DNA of 17,795 bases from Trichomonas tenax (GCA_023091735.1 JALKBU010001046.1:1-17795), one strand, 5' to 3'; positions 7,460 to 16,851 are shown, counted from the stretch's first letter. Numbers and translations: made by a program. The notes: generated by a model not told the origin, from the sequence alone.

Positions 7460-8360
7460 CTTTAATTGAGGTTCATAACATTTTTGCGTGCTTCGAGTTT
7501 TGATCTTGCAAACTTAAGAGCGGATACATCTTCATTGATTGTGCTATCTTTTTGATTGATCAACTAATTCCTTGTCGCAAGTTCCGTAGCAAGTGCAGAT
7601 GGGCTCTTCTTGATCACATTTCCTTCCTCAGCTGAAACATTGGGATTATTTGCAACGTTTTGATAAAGTTCATTGAAGTTTGCATTTTTAGCTTTGATAG
7701 AGTTCATTGAGTTCATCAAACTTTGAATGAAGACCATCAATGCCTTGTCAGAGTTGTTCAATATGTTGCTGGAGTTGTTGATTGTTTTCTTGCTCTATCT
7801 TCAATAATGCTTTGGCCTTAGCAATTTGTTTGTTGAGATATGTAATTACATTGAATTATTCATTTTCTCGATTTGATCTGCCTTTGAAGCATTTTTGGCC
7901 TTACAATGATGTAATTTCACGTTTTTTATTTTGGATATCTTTGATACGCTCAGTAACTTTGTTGTTGAGTTCGAGAATCTTGGCTTCATGATTCTTGATC
8001 GCTTCACCCTTGAGTTTGTTGTCATTCCGACAATTGCCTTCTGATTTGCATTGTTAGCTCCTGCTAAATCATTGGTGAGTTGCTCAACTTGGCTTTTGAG
8101 CTTAGTTATTGTACTTCTGATCTCTGTCAGCGATTTGATTTTGAAGTTGAGAGATAGCATCACCATTTTGCTTTTCTGTGTTTGCTTCTTCTTGAGCTCA
8201 GTGTTGAGTTCATCAATTGAATAAGCATTTTGGCTTTCATATTTGAGTAATGAATCATCCATCTGCCTCAGTTGTTCTTGGAGATCAGCAATTTGGGCAT
8301 TTCTGTCACTGATGATTTCATTGAGTCTCTAATATCTTTGTAACTTGCCTCAATTGTCTT

Positions 8361-9055
8361 CTTGTATGAAGTCAACTGAGTTCCAAGTTTCTTTAAATAA
8401 GCCTTGAGAGATCTGTTCTCATTTGTAAGCTTCTCATTAGCTTGATTTCCAGCTGCTATTTTAGCATATTTATTAGCGATTATTCCATTCGATAGTCTGC
8501 TTGAAAGATTGTAACTGTCTTCCGAGTTTCTCAAGATCAGCCTTCGTTGATTTGTTTTCATTGGTCATCTTCTCTATTGTGCCATTGTTCATTTGGATAT
8601 CAGCATCATTCGCTGCTATTGTGTCATTTAATTCTTGAATCTTTTTCTTGTTATTCTCTTCGATAGTTTGCTTGCGAGATTGCAATTGACGCCCAAGCTT
8701 CTCAAGATCTGTCTTGATTGATCTGTTTTCATTCATGAGTTTCTCATTAGCATCTGTACCAGCAGCAGTTGTGTCACTCATCTCCTGCATCTTCTCCATA
8801 TTCTCTTCAATTGTTTGCTTGCACGACTGCAGCTGTCTTCTAGGCTTTTCAAGATATGCCTTAACTGATCAGTTTCGTTCATCAACTTATCGTTGGATGA
8901 TACTCCATCATTGATCTGCGAATCCTTGGTTGCTATTGAATTTGCCACTTCTTAGATCTTCTTCTTGTTTTCTTTGATCGTCTGTTTGCAAGATTCTAAC
9001 TGTCTTCCAAGTTTCTCTAAATCTGATTTGATTGATCTGTTCTCGTGCATGAGTT
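8361..9055 (-). repeat. About 50-residue coiled-coil repeat, five copies
   Basis: A unit of the type MNENRSIKTDLEKLGRQLQS followed by KQTIEEN is repeated. The nucleotide blocks that encode LEKLGRQL...KQTI start (plus-strand coordinates) at 8361, 8510, 8671, 8818 and 8985, spaced 149, 161, 147 and 167 nt. A weaker sixth copy lies near 9114-9178. The units have diverged, and two contain shifts or stops. TAA at 8952-8954 replaces a Gln codon that is intact in the neighbouring copy (KKKIQEL). Confidence 0.8.
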
Positions 9056-10369
9056 CAATTTCCATCTTGAACATTGTCTGATAACTCCTTAATCTTCTTG
9101 TTATTTGCTTCGATTGCAATTGATGTCCAAGATTTTCAATATCACCTGTTATTAAAGCCATATTTGTATTTTTGAGCTTTTCGTATTCTTCATTCTTTAT
9201 CTTCAATCCTTCATCAAGAGACAAAACCCGTGATTGAAGATCCTTGATTGCCTGTCCGAGAGCCTCCTTTTCTTTCTACAAATTAACGATTTGAACATCA
9301 GATTATTTTGATTTTTCTTTATAGTTTCATTCAACTTGTTTGTGAGATCATCGATCTGCTTATTCTTATCTGAAACCTCTTCCTCATATTCAACAAGTTT
9401 TGCATTCTGGTCATCCACAAGGAGCGAAAGATCTCTTGTTCTAACATTCAACTGTGCAGTCAAATCATCAATTTCTTCATTCTTCTATTCGATTGTCTTG
9501 TTAGCAGCAGCATTCTCTTCTTCGAGAAGCTTCTCTGCTTCAGGATTAGCTTTATCTGCTTCAAATTGTGACTTAGCAGATTGAAAATCGGCAATTTGTT
9601 TCTCGAGATTGGATTTGTTTTCGAGCAAGCTCTTCTTTTCATCTTCAAGTTGAGCCTTTTCGGATTCTAACTTAGCCTTTGATTCAAGAAGCTGCTTCTT
9701 TTCATCTTCGAGTGAAGCTTTAGCAGCCTTAAGTTCTTCAATTTCTTTCTCATTGTTTGCATTATTCTGTTCTATGTTGAGTTTATCTGATACAAGATAA
9801 TTCTTCGGTTCAGTAACATTCTTAATGAAATTCTCTAAATCAGCGATCTTAGCATTGAGATTGGAAATTATCTTTTGTGCATTGGATAATTCAGTTGACA
9901 ATTGATATCCAGACTTTGACATATTTGCAATCTGATCTTCGCATTGATGCAATTTGTTATGAGTTCCAGAAAGATCCTTTGTGAATTCTTGGATCTTATT
10001 CTCTTTCTCGGCTTTGTCATTGCTGATGGTCTCGATTTCAGCCTTCTTTCTTCTCCTTGATTTCTTTGTTTTTTTTTATTCAGGGTTTGTTTTGAAATAG
10101 TGAATTTCAGTATTGAGTTTCTTTAATTCATATATAAGCTCGTTTTCTGTGCTATTTGTGTTTTCATTTGTAAGGCTGATGTCTTCATTAAGTTCAGTAA
10201 TTTTCTGCTTCATGTTGTCATTGTCAGATGTAACTTCAATGATTTTCAAGCGCTTCTACTCATCCGACAACAGAGATGCTTTAGCTGCTGGATCGCAGCA
10301 TCAGGTGCAGCGATAGTTTCTTAGTTCTTTAGAATTTTACTTTCAATTTATGCATTTGTTTGATCTCTC

Positions 10370-10905
10370 GCTGAAATATCTTCCTTATGCTGTTTGATTT
10401 CTTCGTTGCGTGCAGCAATCGTATCCTTATGTTGCTGAATCTCACTATCTCTTGCGGATATGGTTTTTTGTGTTGCTTGATTTCCTCATCTCTTGTTGCA
10501 ACCGTCTCCTTCAATTGCCTAATTTCATTTTCGTTGTTAGTGAATGTTTGACAACGAGCTGTAATTGTATCTTTTAGTTGCTGAATTTAGATATCTCTGG
10601 CAGCAATTGTATCCTTTAACTGTTGTATTTCATTATCTCTTGCTGCGATAGTTTCCTTCAATTGTTTGATTTCATTTTTACAAACAGTAATAGTTTCCTT
10701 ATATTATTTGATTTCTTCATCCCTAGCAGAAATCGGATCTTTGTGTTGTTGTATTTCGGTGTCTCTTGCAGCAATAGATCCTTCTGTTGTTGAATTTCTG
10801 CCTCATTTTAAGATGCGACTTTCTTGAGCCGTTCAATTTCAGCATCATGTTCTGCTAATGTTTCCTTCAATTTCTTGATTTAATCATCATTGTTTGCAAC
10901 TTTCT
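10370..10905 (-). repeat. 42-nt tandem repeat, 14-residue (two-heptad) coil
   Basis: About ten units read on the minus strand as IQQLKDTIAARDNE and variants (EIKQHKDTIAARDSE, ETVATRDEEIKQHK). Most units are exactly 42 nt, two heptads, so the coil register is kept. One unit is 41 nt (near 10460) and another loses a base near 10785; these are the frameshifts. One unit carries an extra 21 nt, exactly one heptad. TAA at 10704 and 10587 interrupt otherwise normal units. The regular period shows expansion by unequal exchange or slippage before decay. Confidence 0.85.
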
Positions 10906-13721
10906 GCATTAAATCATTTATCGTTGAATTAAGTTGTTAAATTGAAGCATTCTTTTCATTAACACTTGTTTCCAGGGACTGAATTTTAGCCTTAAGTTTT
11001 AAGATTTCATTGTCTTGTCCTTCAGTAGTTTCAGTCAAAACTTTTTCATTGTCTTGCAAAACATTGATCTCTTCTTCATTTTCTTTGATTCTTTGCAAAA
11101 GCTCATTCATAACTGATTCATTTTCTTCCTTCATTGATAGAATCTTCGAACACCTTTTGGTTGTTCTGTAAGATGCTCTGGTCTTTATCAAGAGCTCCTC
11201 CTGAAGGTCTTCGATCTTCTTTTGAAGTGTTGCAACTGCATCTCTAATCGAAACACTTTCAGCAACAAATTCTTCGATTTCTTTTTCTCTTCCTTCGAAA
11301 AAAAGACTAAGTTCATTGATTTTGTCTTCCTTTGCCATGATAATATTGCTCTGGTTCATGATTGTTGTTTGCATTTCACAGATTTGTTCTTGAGTAACTC
11401 ACATAACTTTAAGTCTCTGTTCAAATTCTCTGATCTGTCTGTACAATTCTTTTGACTTCTTCTGCAATGTTTCGATACTTTCGATTTGTGTATTCGATTT
11501 GGCTTTCAAGGTCTTTGATTTAGCATTGGACTGTGTAATCATTCCATCTATGATCTTGACCTTGTTTTCGAAGCTGTATTCATGATTTCTTGCTGTTCGA
11601 AATATTTATTATCATATTTCTCCATTTCTTTCTGCAAAACAGCAATTTGTTCATCTTTAGCATTTAATTTCTTCTTAACTTCCTTATCTTGCTTATTCTT
11701 TGCAATTTTTTCTTTAAGACTATTGATGGTATCTTGGTTGTTGTAATTTTCAAGTGTTTGTTCTTCAAGTGCTTTCTCTGTTTCTTTGTTAAAGCCATTC
11801 ATTCCTTGGACTTTAGCTTCAAATTGCTCAATCTTTTCCTTTAGTTCCTTGTTATCTGCAATAGCAGCTTTATCTGAGTTCAGAAACTTCGTGAGTCTAA
11901 TGATTTTGTTATTCTTGTGCGTATTTTCATAGAGTTTCTTATAGTTATCTTCCTTAAGAAGTCTAACTGCCTCTGTTTCATTTTCAACAAGAATGTATGG
12001 TGTTGATTGTTTCATGACTTATTCCTTGAGTTCGTTTTCGAATTCAGCAACTTCTTTCTCCATTGCAGCAATACGCTAATTGGATGGAATTTCTATTATA
12101 TCCTTGATCTTGTCCTTCACTTCCATAAGTTTGGATTTAACAAGATCAATTTCAAGATCTTTTGCCAATATACGACCATTGAGTTCTTTAATGTTATTGT
12201 TAAGAGACTTGAATTGCTCGAGTTGATTTGTGCTGTTTTCTTATGGATCAGGTGGTAGAGTGATATTGAATCTTAGCTTACCACTTGACTTATAACTGTT
12301 CAAACCATCAGCTTGTCTGTCTCTATCAGAAACTGGAATAGTTAATGGTAGTTTGATAGCATCAAATGCCTTATTCTTTTCTTCAGAGAGTTTATCTTTG
12401 ATTGATTCGATTTGGAGAATCATTTTGCTTAAGTTTAGAAGCCAATACGCTGTTTTCTTTCTGATTGAGTTCCTACTTGGCACTATATCTCTAGAGTTTC
12501 TTGAGCATTGACTTCTGGATGTGGTACTTAACGAAGTTTGTAAGTCTGCCGAATAAAAATGGATCCTTCATTTCAACCTTAGCCTTCTGGAATGAGCATG
12601 TCTTACCTAGAAGTGTGAATTTCAATGTAGTCTTGGATGTGATCTCAAATTCCTTCTGTGATAGCAATGTCTTGTTGACGAACACCACGAATGCTTAAGA
12701 AGCATCTGCATCTTGTTGCATTGAGCATCAGCTAGAGCGTGGAATTCGACGAATGAACAAATAATAGCATTTCTTGAGTCTTTGTTTTTGAACTCAACAT
12801 CCTTCAAGATGTTCTCTGCGACAGCCTGAAGAGCCTTCTTTGGCAATTCTTTGAAGCAGCCGGTTGTTTTGTTGTTGGCAAATGGTGGGAACATATGGAT
12901 TCTGTTAAAGGCGTTACCAGCGGGAGATATTGAAAAGACGATGTGCATGTTTTCACTAAAATGCTGGAGGTAAATGCTGAAGATGTTCTGTGGCGCCTGA
13001 ACGATCTTTCTCTTTGCAACTTCCGCAGGCATGGCTTTTTTAGGACGAAACTAGATGTAAGGATCGAAAGAGCATCTTCAAAGAATGACTCCAGAAGGAT
13101 ATGTGTATCAGAGAAGAAGACTGTTAGCTTCTACTGGATGGCTGCAAAGTCCATTACATTCTTAAGATCTTCACGGAAATCCCTCCTTGTATCCCTTAGT
13201 GATTGTGATCTGGAAGAATTGCATTTCAATGATGTTAGCAGCGAGTCTACACGGGCTCTATCTACTAGAGCAACCGAAACCTATAAGAAGAGCAGGTCGG
13301 ACTCTATGCCAATGATTCTCATGGAGAGCTCTCCAAATTTAGTCTATAGCCTTTTTTCGCTAAATTTTTAAGGTTAAAAGCCGAATTTTGATGAGGGCTA
13401 TTATAGACCTTCACTCATTAGCGAAATGTCTAAGTATAGTCTAGCGATGTTGTCACTGAAAGCTCATGAATTAGTAAAGTTTAATTAATTGAATGTTTTT
13501 AAAAATTATGGAATTGAAAGTATTCAGCACTAATATTATATTTAGCTAGATGTTCATATTATTCACACACTGATTAAATAGCTTAAACACAGTAATTTAA
13601 AATTTTGTTACGAGATTAAACTTATATTTTACGTTTAATGATTGAATTCATATGTGCTTATGTTTTTCATAAGCTTTATTATATAAATTCGATGTGAACA
13701 TTAACAGATTTTGAATTTGAT

Positions 13722-13739
13722 GAAATAATGCATTATTTC
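13722..13739. repeat. 18-bp perfect palindrome
   Basis: GAAATAATGCATTATTTC is its own reverse complement over 18 bp. It may be chance in AT-rich DNA, but it lies at the edge of the foldback cluster. Confidence 0.6.
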
Positions 13740-14071
13740 TAAAAAGTGTGTTTTTTGTGTTTTGTCATTCATAACACCTCTTATATATATTGTAGATGGG
13801 TGTTTTAATTGTTTCATGCCTATATTAGTGATATTGAGTGTGTTCAAAGTTGATGTTGTGTCAACAAAATTGACACTCTAAGGAGTCAATAATGTATGAT
13901 TTTCTTGCTAATAAAATGTATATATTTCAAAGATTGCATAGCACAATATATTCACAAGACAGTCTCACATCGCATAGTGTGTGCCTGAGTTAAATAGCAC
14001 ACTTCTATCGCAAAATCAACATCTCAAATGTGTTCCACGTCTGGAAGGGAAAAAAACGCCAAAAGCAGGGA

Positions 14072-14166
14072 AAATGCTGTTCTATGCACTCCAAATTGAT
14101 TCAGAAGTCAATAGAAATGTGTGCAATTGATTCTGAAATCGATTTGGAGTGCAAAGAACAGCATTT
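14072..14166. repeat. Foldback with arms of about 41 nt
   Basis: Left arm 14072-14112 (starts AAATGCTGTTCTATGCACTC) pairs with right arm 14125-14166 (ends GAACAGCATTT) around a 12-nt loop at 14113-14124. I count three or four mismatches or single-base bulges over 41 positions. It could be a small foldback element, a MITE remnant, or the template of a hairpin RNA. Confidence 0.85.
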
Positions 14167-14305
14167 CAAAATCGACCCAGAATATCGAAATTAATTCCTG
14201 ACAATACTTTGTCGTAATAATGCAGTGTAACTCTCTATCATACTGTTTAAGTCTCATTGTGCAACCGACGTCTGGTGGGGTGAGAAATTGAAACTCATCC
14301 AATTG

Positions 14306-14389
14306 TTGTGTTTGTCCTTCTTATCGATTCTTCGGTCATTGCACATGTGTGCAGTGGCTTCAGTAGCGAGAAGAAGGACTCAAACACAA
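14306..14389. repeat. 84-nt hairpin, nearly fully paired
   Basis: TTGTGTTTG (14306-14314) pairs with CAAACACAA (14381-14389), TCCTTCTT (14315-14322) with AAGAAGGA (14371-14378) and a 2-nt bulge lies between. Pairing continues with scattered mismatches through TCATTGCACA to a central GCACA/TGTGC around 14346-14347. The size and bulge pattern are like a small-RNA precursor or foldback element. Only 139 nt separate it from the foldback at 14072-14166. Confidence 0.85.
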
Positions 14390-15550
14390 TATTATATAAA
14401 TCAATGATTAAGTCTGATGGAGAGAGAGGTAGAGTGGAGATAGGGAAAAATGCAGTTTACCGGTAATATTATGAAGATAAACAATTTATCGAAAATTTGC
14501 AATGAATGTATACACGTCCAACACATTAAATAGGAACAATGCTTCATATGCTGCATAATTGTCCATATAACTATGGTTCGATTTTAACCCCCTAAGTTGA
14601 TATACTTCTTTTTTTTTCATATATTTACACTCAGCGTGATACCTAATTTAAAAGCTAGATTTATATTTAATAGGTAAAGCATAACACAATGGTATGCGAA
14701 TTAAAGCATTGGACGGGGAGTCTCATTTTTGTTCGAAAAAGTGCGTGGCTTATAAGCTCATTACAGACAAGTCATAACGTAAATTTTGCCTCACATGGGA
14801 ATGATGAAGAAACAATTAAAGCCGTTGAGAATTTGATAAATCAGAAAACGATTCTCAATAAATGATTATTCGTGGCCAAAATTGAATGATGTCAAGCCGA
14901 AATTTTGATAGAAACGATTAATTTTACTTCAAACATAATCGTTCTTCATTCCAAAATTACTTTAGATTCTTTTTATAGATATATAATAAAGCATTTTATT
15001 AATTCAAAAGTAAAATATATTTTTATAAATATCATATTTGGTGTAAATTCAACAATATAAAGTTTTTGTGTTTTTACGTTATTTCTTTTGAAACTTGATT
15101 GATGTCTTTAAATATGGATTATTCATTATTTTAAATCCGTATCCATAAAAATAAATGTAATAACAATTTTGAAGATTGATTATATCTTTGTTATATCTAC
15201 AGATTCTATACTTAAAAGATTCCATTTTATCATGTTGTCCGCTCAAAATTTTTCACATATTTTTACAGTATTGTAACATATAATAGATCTCGAATATGAT
15301 TTTATAAAAATCAAAATTTTTCTGAATACAAACAAAATACTTGGAGACTTAGGATAGACATATATAGTAGATTCTAAATCCAAAAGATAGTTCCGCATGT
15401 ACTCAAAATTATCAATTATTTTTTGCTTTTATTCGAGATATTAAATCTATATAGAATAATATTTAGAGAAATTTTTAAATAAAATTATTTTCACGAAATT
15501 TTGATGAAAATGGATATACAACTAAAGCATATCACAGATAAATTCATTGA

Positions 15551-15582
15551 CCAAATTTCAGAACATAACCGCCAAATTTCAG
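15551..15582 (+). promoter_or_regulatory. Direct repeat CCAAATTTCAG upstream of gene
   Basis: CCAAATTTCAG occurs at 15551-15561 and 15572-15582, 21 bp apart (two helical turns) and 60-90 bp before ATG 15643. Two same-face copies in a promoter position suggest a factor-binding pair. The function is inference. Confidence 0.4.
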
Positions 15583-15627
15583 CGAAGCCGTTTCCCAACA
15601 ATATTGAGAACAATCAACAAATTCAGA

Positions 15628-15633
15628 GCATTA
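15628..15633 (+). promoter_or_regulatory. Initiator-like GCATTA before ATG 15643
   Basis: GCATTA matches five of six positions of the trichomonad initiator, with A(+1) at 15630, 13 nt before ATG 15643. It is the same hexamer as before ATG 4941. It supports 15643, rather than the in-frame ATG at 15547, as the start. Confidence 0.35.
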
Positions 15634-15642
15634 TTTTCCAGG

Positions 15643-16005
15643 ATGTCCTCTCTACCCATGGCTGCTTCACCAGTCAAAAAGTACAACATCACCATAAAGG
15701 TAGTCAAGTCTGAGACGAACACTGGCGAGTTTACCGTATACTTGACAGACAACAAGCAGAAGAAAGTCAATGTCACTAAGTTGACCACTTCGAACAACAC
15801 TGTTCCTTACAAATCTCCAATGAGGCCTTCTAGCTACATCCCAATGGTCAATAACAACTCATTCTGGACAGCGAACAAATTGGAACCTAAAACATTCGCT
15901 CATAACCAAAATCAGAAGCCGAAAGAAATCCAACTTAAGGAAGTCAATAACTGCTTCAACAACCAGAAGACTTTCTTCCAACAGGCTCGTGTTGAAAATT
16001 ACTAA
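15643..16005 (+). CDS. Hypothetical basic protein, 120 aa
   Basis: This is the clearest intact gene in the window. From ATG 15643 (MSSLPMAASPVKKYNITIKV) to TAA 16003-16005, codons switch to C-ending forms (AAC, ACC, ATC, TTC, AAG), unlike the surrounding AT-rich DNA; such bias usually marks well-expressed protist genes. The first third looks like a beta-strand pair (YNITIKVVKSETNTGEFTVYLTD split around a turn). The rest is Asn/Lys/Gln-rich and basic, with little hydrophobic core (PYKSPMRPSSYIPMVNNNSF, ANKLEPKTFAHNQNQKPKEI). There is no signal peptide or membrane helix. An in-frame extension back to ATG 15547 has poorer composition and would cover the initiator-like site. I do not recognise the family. 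A nucleic-acid-binding or structural role would be speculation. Confidence 0.8.
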   Translation: MSSLPMAASPVKKYNITIKVVKSETNTGEFTVYLTDNKQKKVNVTKLTTSNNTVPYKSPMRPSSYIPMVNNNSFWTANKLEPKTFAHNQNQKPKEIQLKEVNNCFNNQKTFFQQARVENY

Positions 16006-16041
16006 TTCATTTTCTTTTATTTTATCCCTGTTTGTATTTAC

Positions 16042-16045
16042 TAAA
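16042..16045 (+). terminator. TAAA downstream of the 120-aa gene
   Basis: TAAA lies 36 nt after the stop, in a pyrimidine-rich 3' flank (runs of T and TC from 16006 to 16090). It is a candidate cleavage/poly(A) signal, with low specificity in AT-rich DNA. Confidence 0.2.
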
Positions 16046-16397
16046 CTTCACCTCTATACATTAACCTTCGCTCTGTTTGTTGTTTTTTTCACAGATATAT
16101 CTTTTGTTATTATTATTTATTAATATTGAGTTATTTAACCCTGTAGACCAGTCTCTCTTCCTTCTGTCTGTTTCACGTATACCTTCATCGGTTCATTTTG
16201 ACGTTTATATAATATCTGTTATCAAAAAGGGCTTCTCACTCCCTTCTTCCCAATTTTTTTCGATAAAATTTATATGGTGTATTCCATGTGGTATGGGGAA
16301 TATACACTATTAAGGACTAAGCGTGGTGAACCTAAGTTCTAGAGATTTCAAAATTGAAAAATTATCATATATTTGATTTCAAATCTGACTTTACATG

Positions 16398-16474
16398 ACA
16401 AATATGGCATAACGGTTAGGATCAATACTGACAAAACCAATGCTAGGTTTGAATCCAGTTATGATCATTTTTTT
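16398..16474 (+). ncRNA. tRNA-derived sequence with A/B boxes and T7
   Basis: TGGCATAACGG (16405-16415) fits the tRNA A-box consensus TRGYNNARNGG fully, and GGTTTGAATCC (16446-16456) fits the B box GGTTCGANTCC with one change. The two are about 41 nt apart, and a run of seven T (16468-16474) follows where a tRNA transcript would end. The cloverleaf is poor. With standard numbering the acceptor pairs at only three positions, the D and anticodon stems do not pair, and the T stem has only about two good pairs; the D-to-T interval is about 3 nt short. An alternative outer stem, GCATAAC with GTTATGA, pairs at six of seven positions. The best reading is a tRNA pseudogene or SINE head rather than a working tRNA. 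No anticodon can be assigned; a CTGACAA loop would give GAC, but its stem fails. Confidence 0.5.
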
Positions 16475-16821
16475 ACTTTTTTTATATACATCGTGCATTT
16501 TATAAACATGCATTATTATTCTGGTTAATGTATGGGCGCACATGCATTTACATTGTTCAGGAGCATTGTTTTCTGCCATCCAAACAGACCTAACCCAATA
16601 AATAAAATCAAATTATTGGAAGTTCATTGATGAGTTAACTGATATTTTGCTAATGCTTATGTACAAAATGAAGTCTTCAATAGTTCTCGATGTCTTCTAT
16701 TAATATAATTCGAATGAAAGAAAAATTTATTCGACGTGAAAAATGATCAATTTCTGGGAGATCTTATAGTATTCATAATCAACCATAGGGTCTGTGGGTC
16801 ACTTTTTATGCGTTATTTTAG

Positions 16822-16842
16822 TTTTTTCCCCCATTGGGGAAC
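16822..16842. repeat. TTCCCCCATTGGGGAA palindrome
   Basis: A run of T6 and C5, then ATT and GGGGAAC, forms a near-palindrome. A close copy is at 17287-17306 (T6, CCCC, ATTT, GGGAAC). They are two instances of the same motif 465 bp apart. Confidence 0.6.
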
Positions 16843-16851
16843 CAAAAAAAT

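Larger units (their letters stand above)
7462..13322 (-). pseudogene. Giant coiled-coil protein gene, degraded
   Basis: The minus strand is protein-like from ATG 13322-13320 (MRIIGIESDLLFL) to TAA 7464-7462, about 1,950 codons. The first 280 or so codons are globular and mixed, with VSVALVDRARVDSLL, NIFSIYLQHFSENMHIVFS, AGNAFNRIHMFPPFANN and TLKFTLLGKTCSFQKAK. From about 12480 on, the sequence is heptad-rich coiled coil (E, K, Q, N, L), for example EIEELKAAKASLEDEKKQ and LEKLGRQLESCKQTI. Large trichomonad and amoebal coiled-coil proteins of this type are often labelled A-type-inclusion or myosin-like by similarity of coils only. A cytoskeletal or tether role would be inference. Reading is interrupted by in-frame TAA/TAG (13281, 13131, 12491, 12473, 12241, 12076, 12019, 10937, 10880, 10808, 10704, 10587, 10256, 10076, 9485, 9276, 8952, 7564), TGA (11399, 7748) and 1-nt shifts (near 13035, 12700, 12430, 11570, 10785, 10460, 9290, 8500, 8290, 7950 and 7690). 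It is probably dead. Confidence 0.75.
13372..15540. other. 2.2-kb stretch without a gene, rich in foldbacks
   Basis: I see no credible coding region. It contains an 18-bp perfect palindrome (13722-13739), a hairpin GTGTCAA...TTGACAC (13858-13876), two long foldbacks (14072-14166 and 14306-14389, listed separately), and AACGATTA...TAATCGTT near 14907-14934. From about 14940 it becomes very AT-rich up to the gene at 15643. Confidence 0.6.

Noticed and set aside
9336..9584. Ser/Phe-rich plus-strand ORF (and similar ones at 8714-8914, 11222-11455 and 10113-10316)
   Set aside because: They are complement reading of coiled-coil codons (GAA, CTT, TTG), which always gives F, S and L-rich pseudo-ORFs.
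10370..10905. CRISPR-like array from the regular 42-nt period
   Set aside because: There are no spacers. The whole period is a diverged coding repeat in coiled-coil register.
6665..13322. Genome-wide TAR-to-Gln genetic code
   Set aside because: The beta-helix frame, the 99-aa ORF and the 120-aa gene use only CAA/CAG for Gln and end at TAA. The giant locus also has frameshifts and TGA. It is retained as a question, not a call.
12943..13371. 142-residue plus-strand ORF
   Set aside because: It is antisense to the N-terminal part of the giant coiled-coil gene, whose frame reads as ordinary protein. The Ser/Arg-rich product is a shadow.
16398..16466. Functional tRNA gene
   Set aside because: Acceptor, D and anticodon stems do not pair in the standard cloverleaf. 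It was kept only as a tRNA-derived element.
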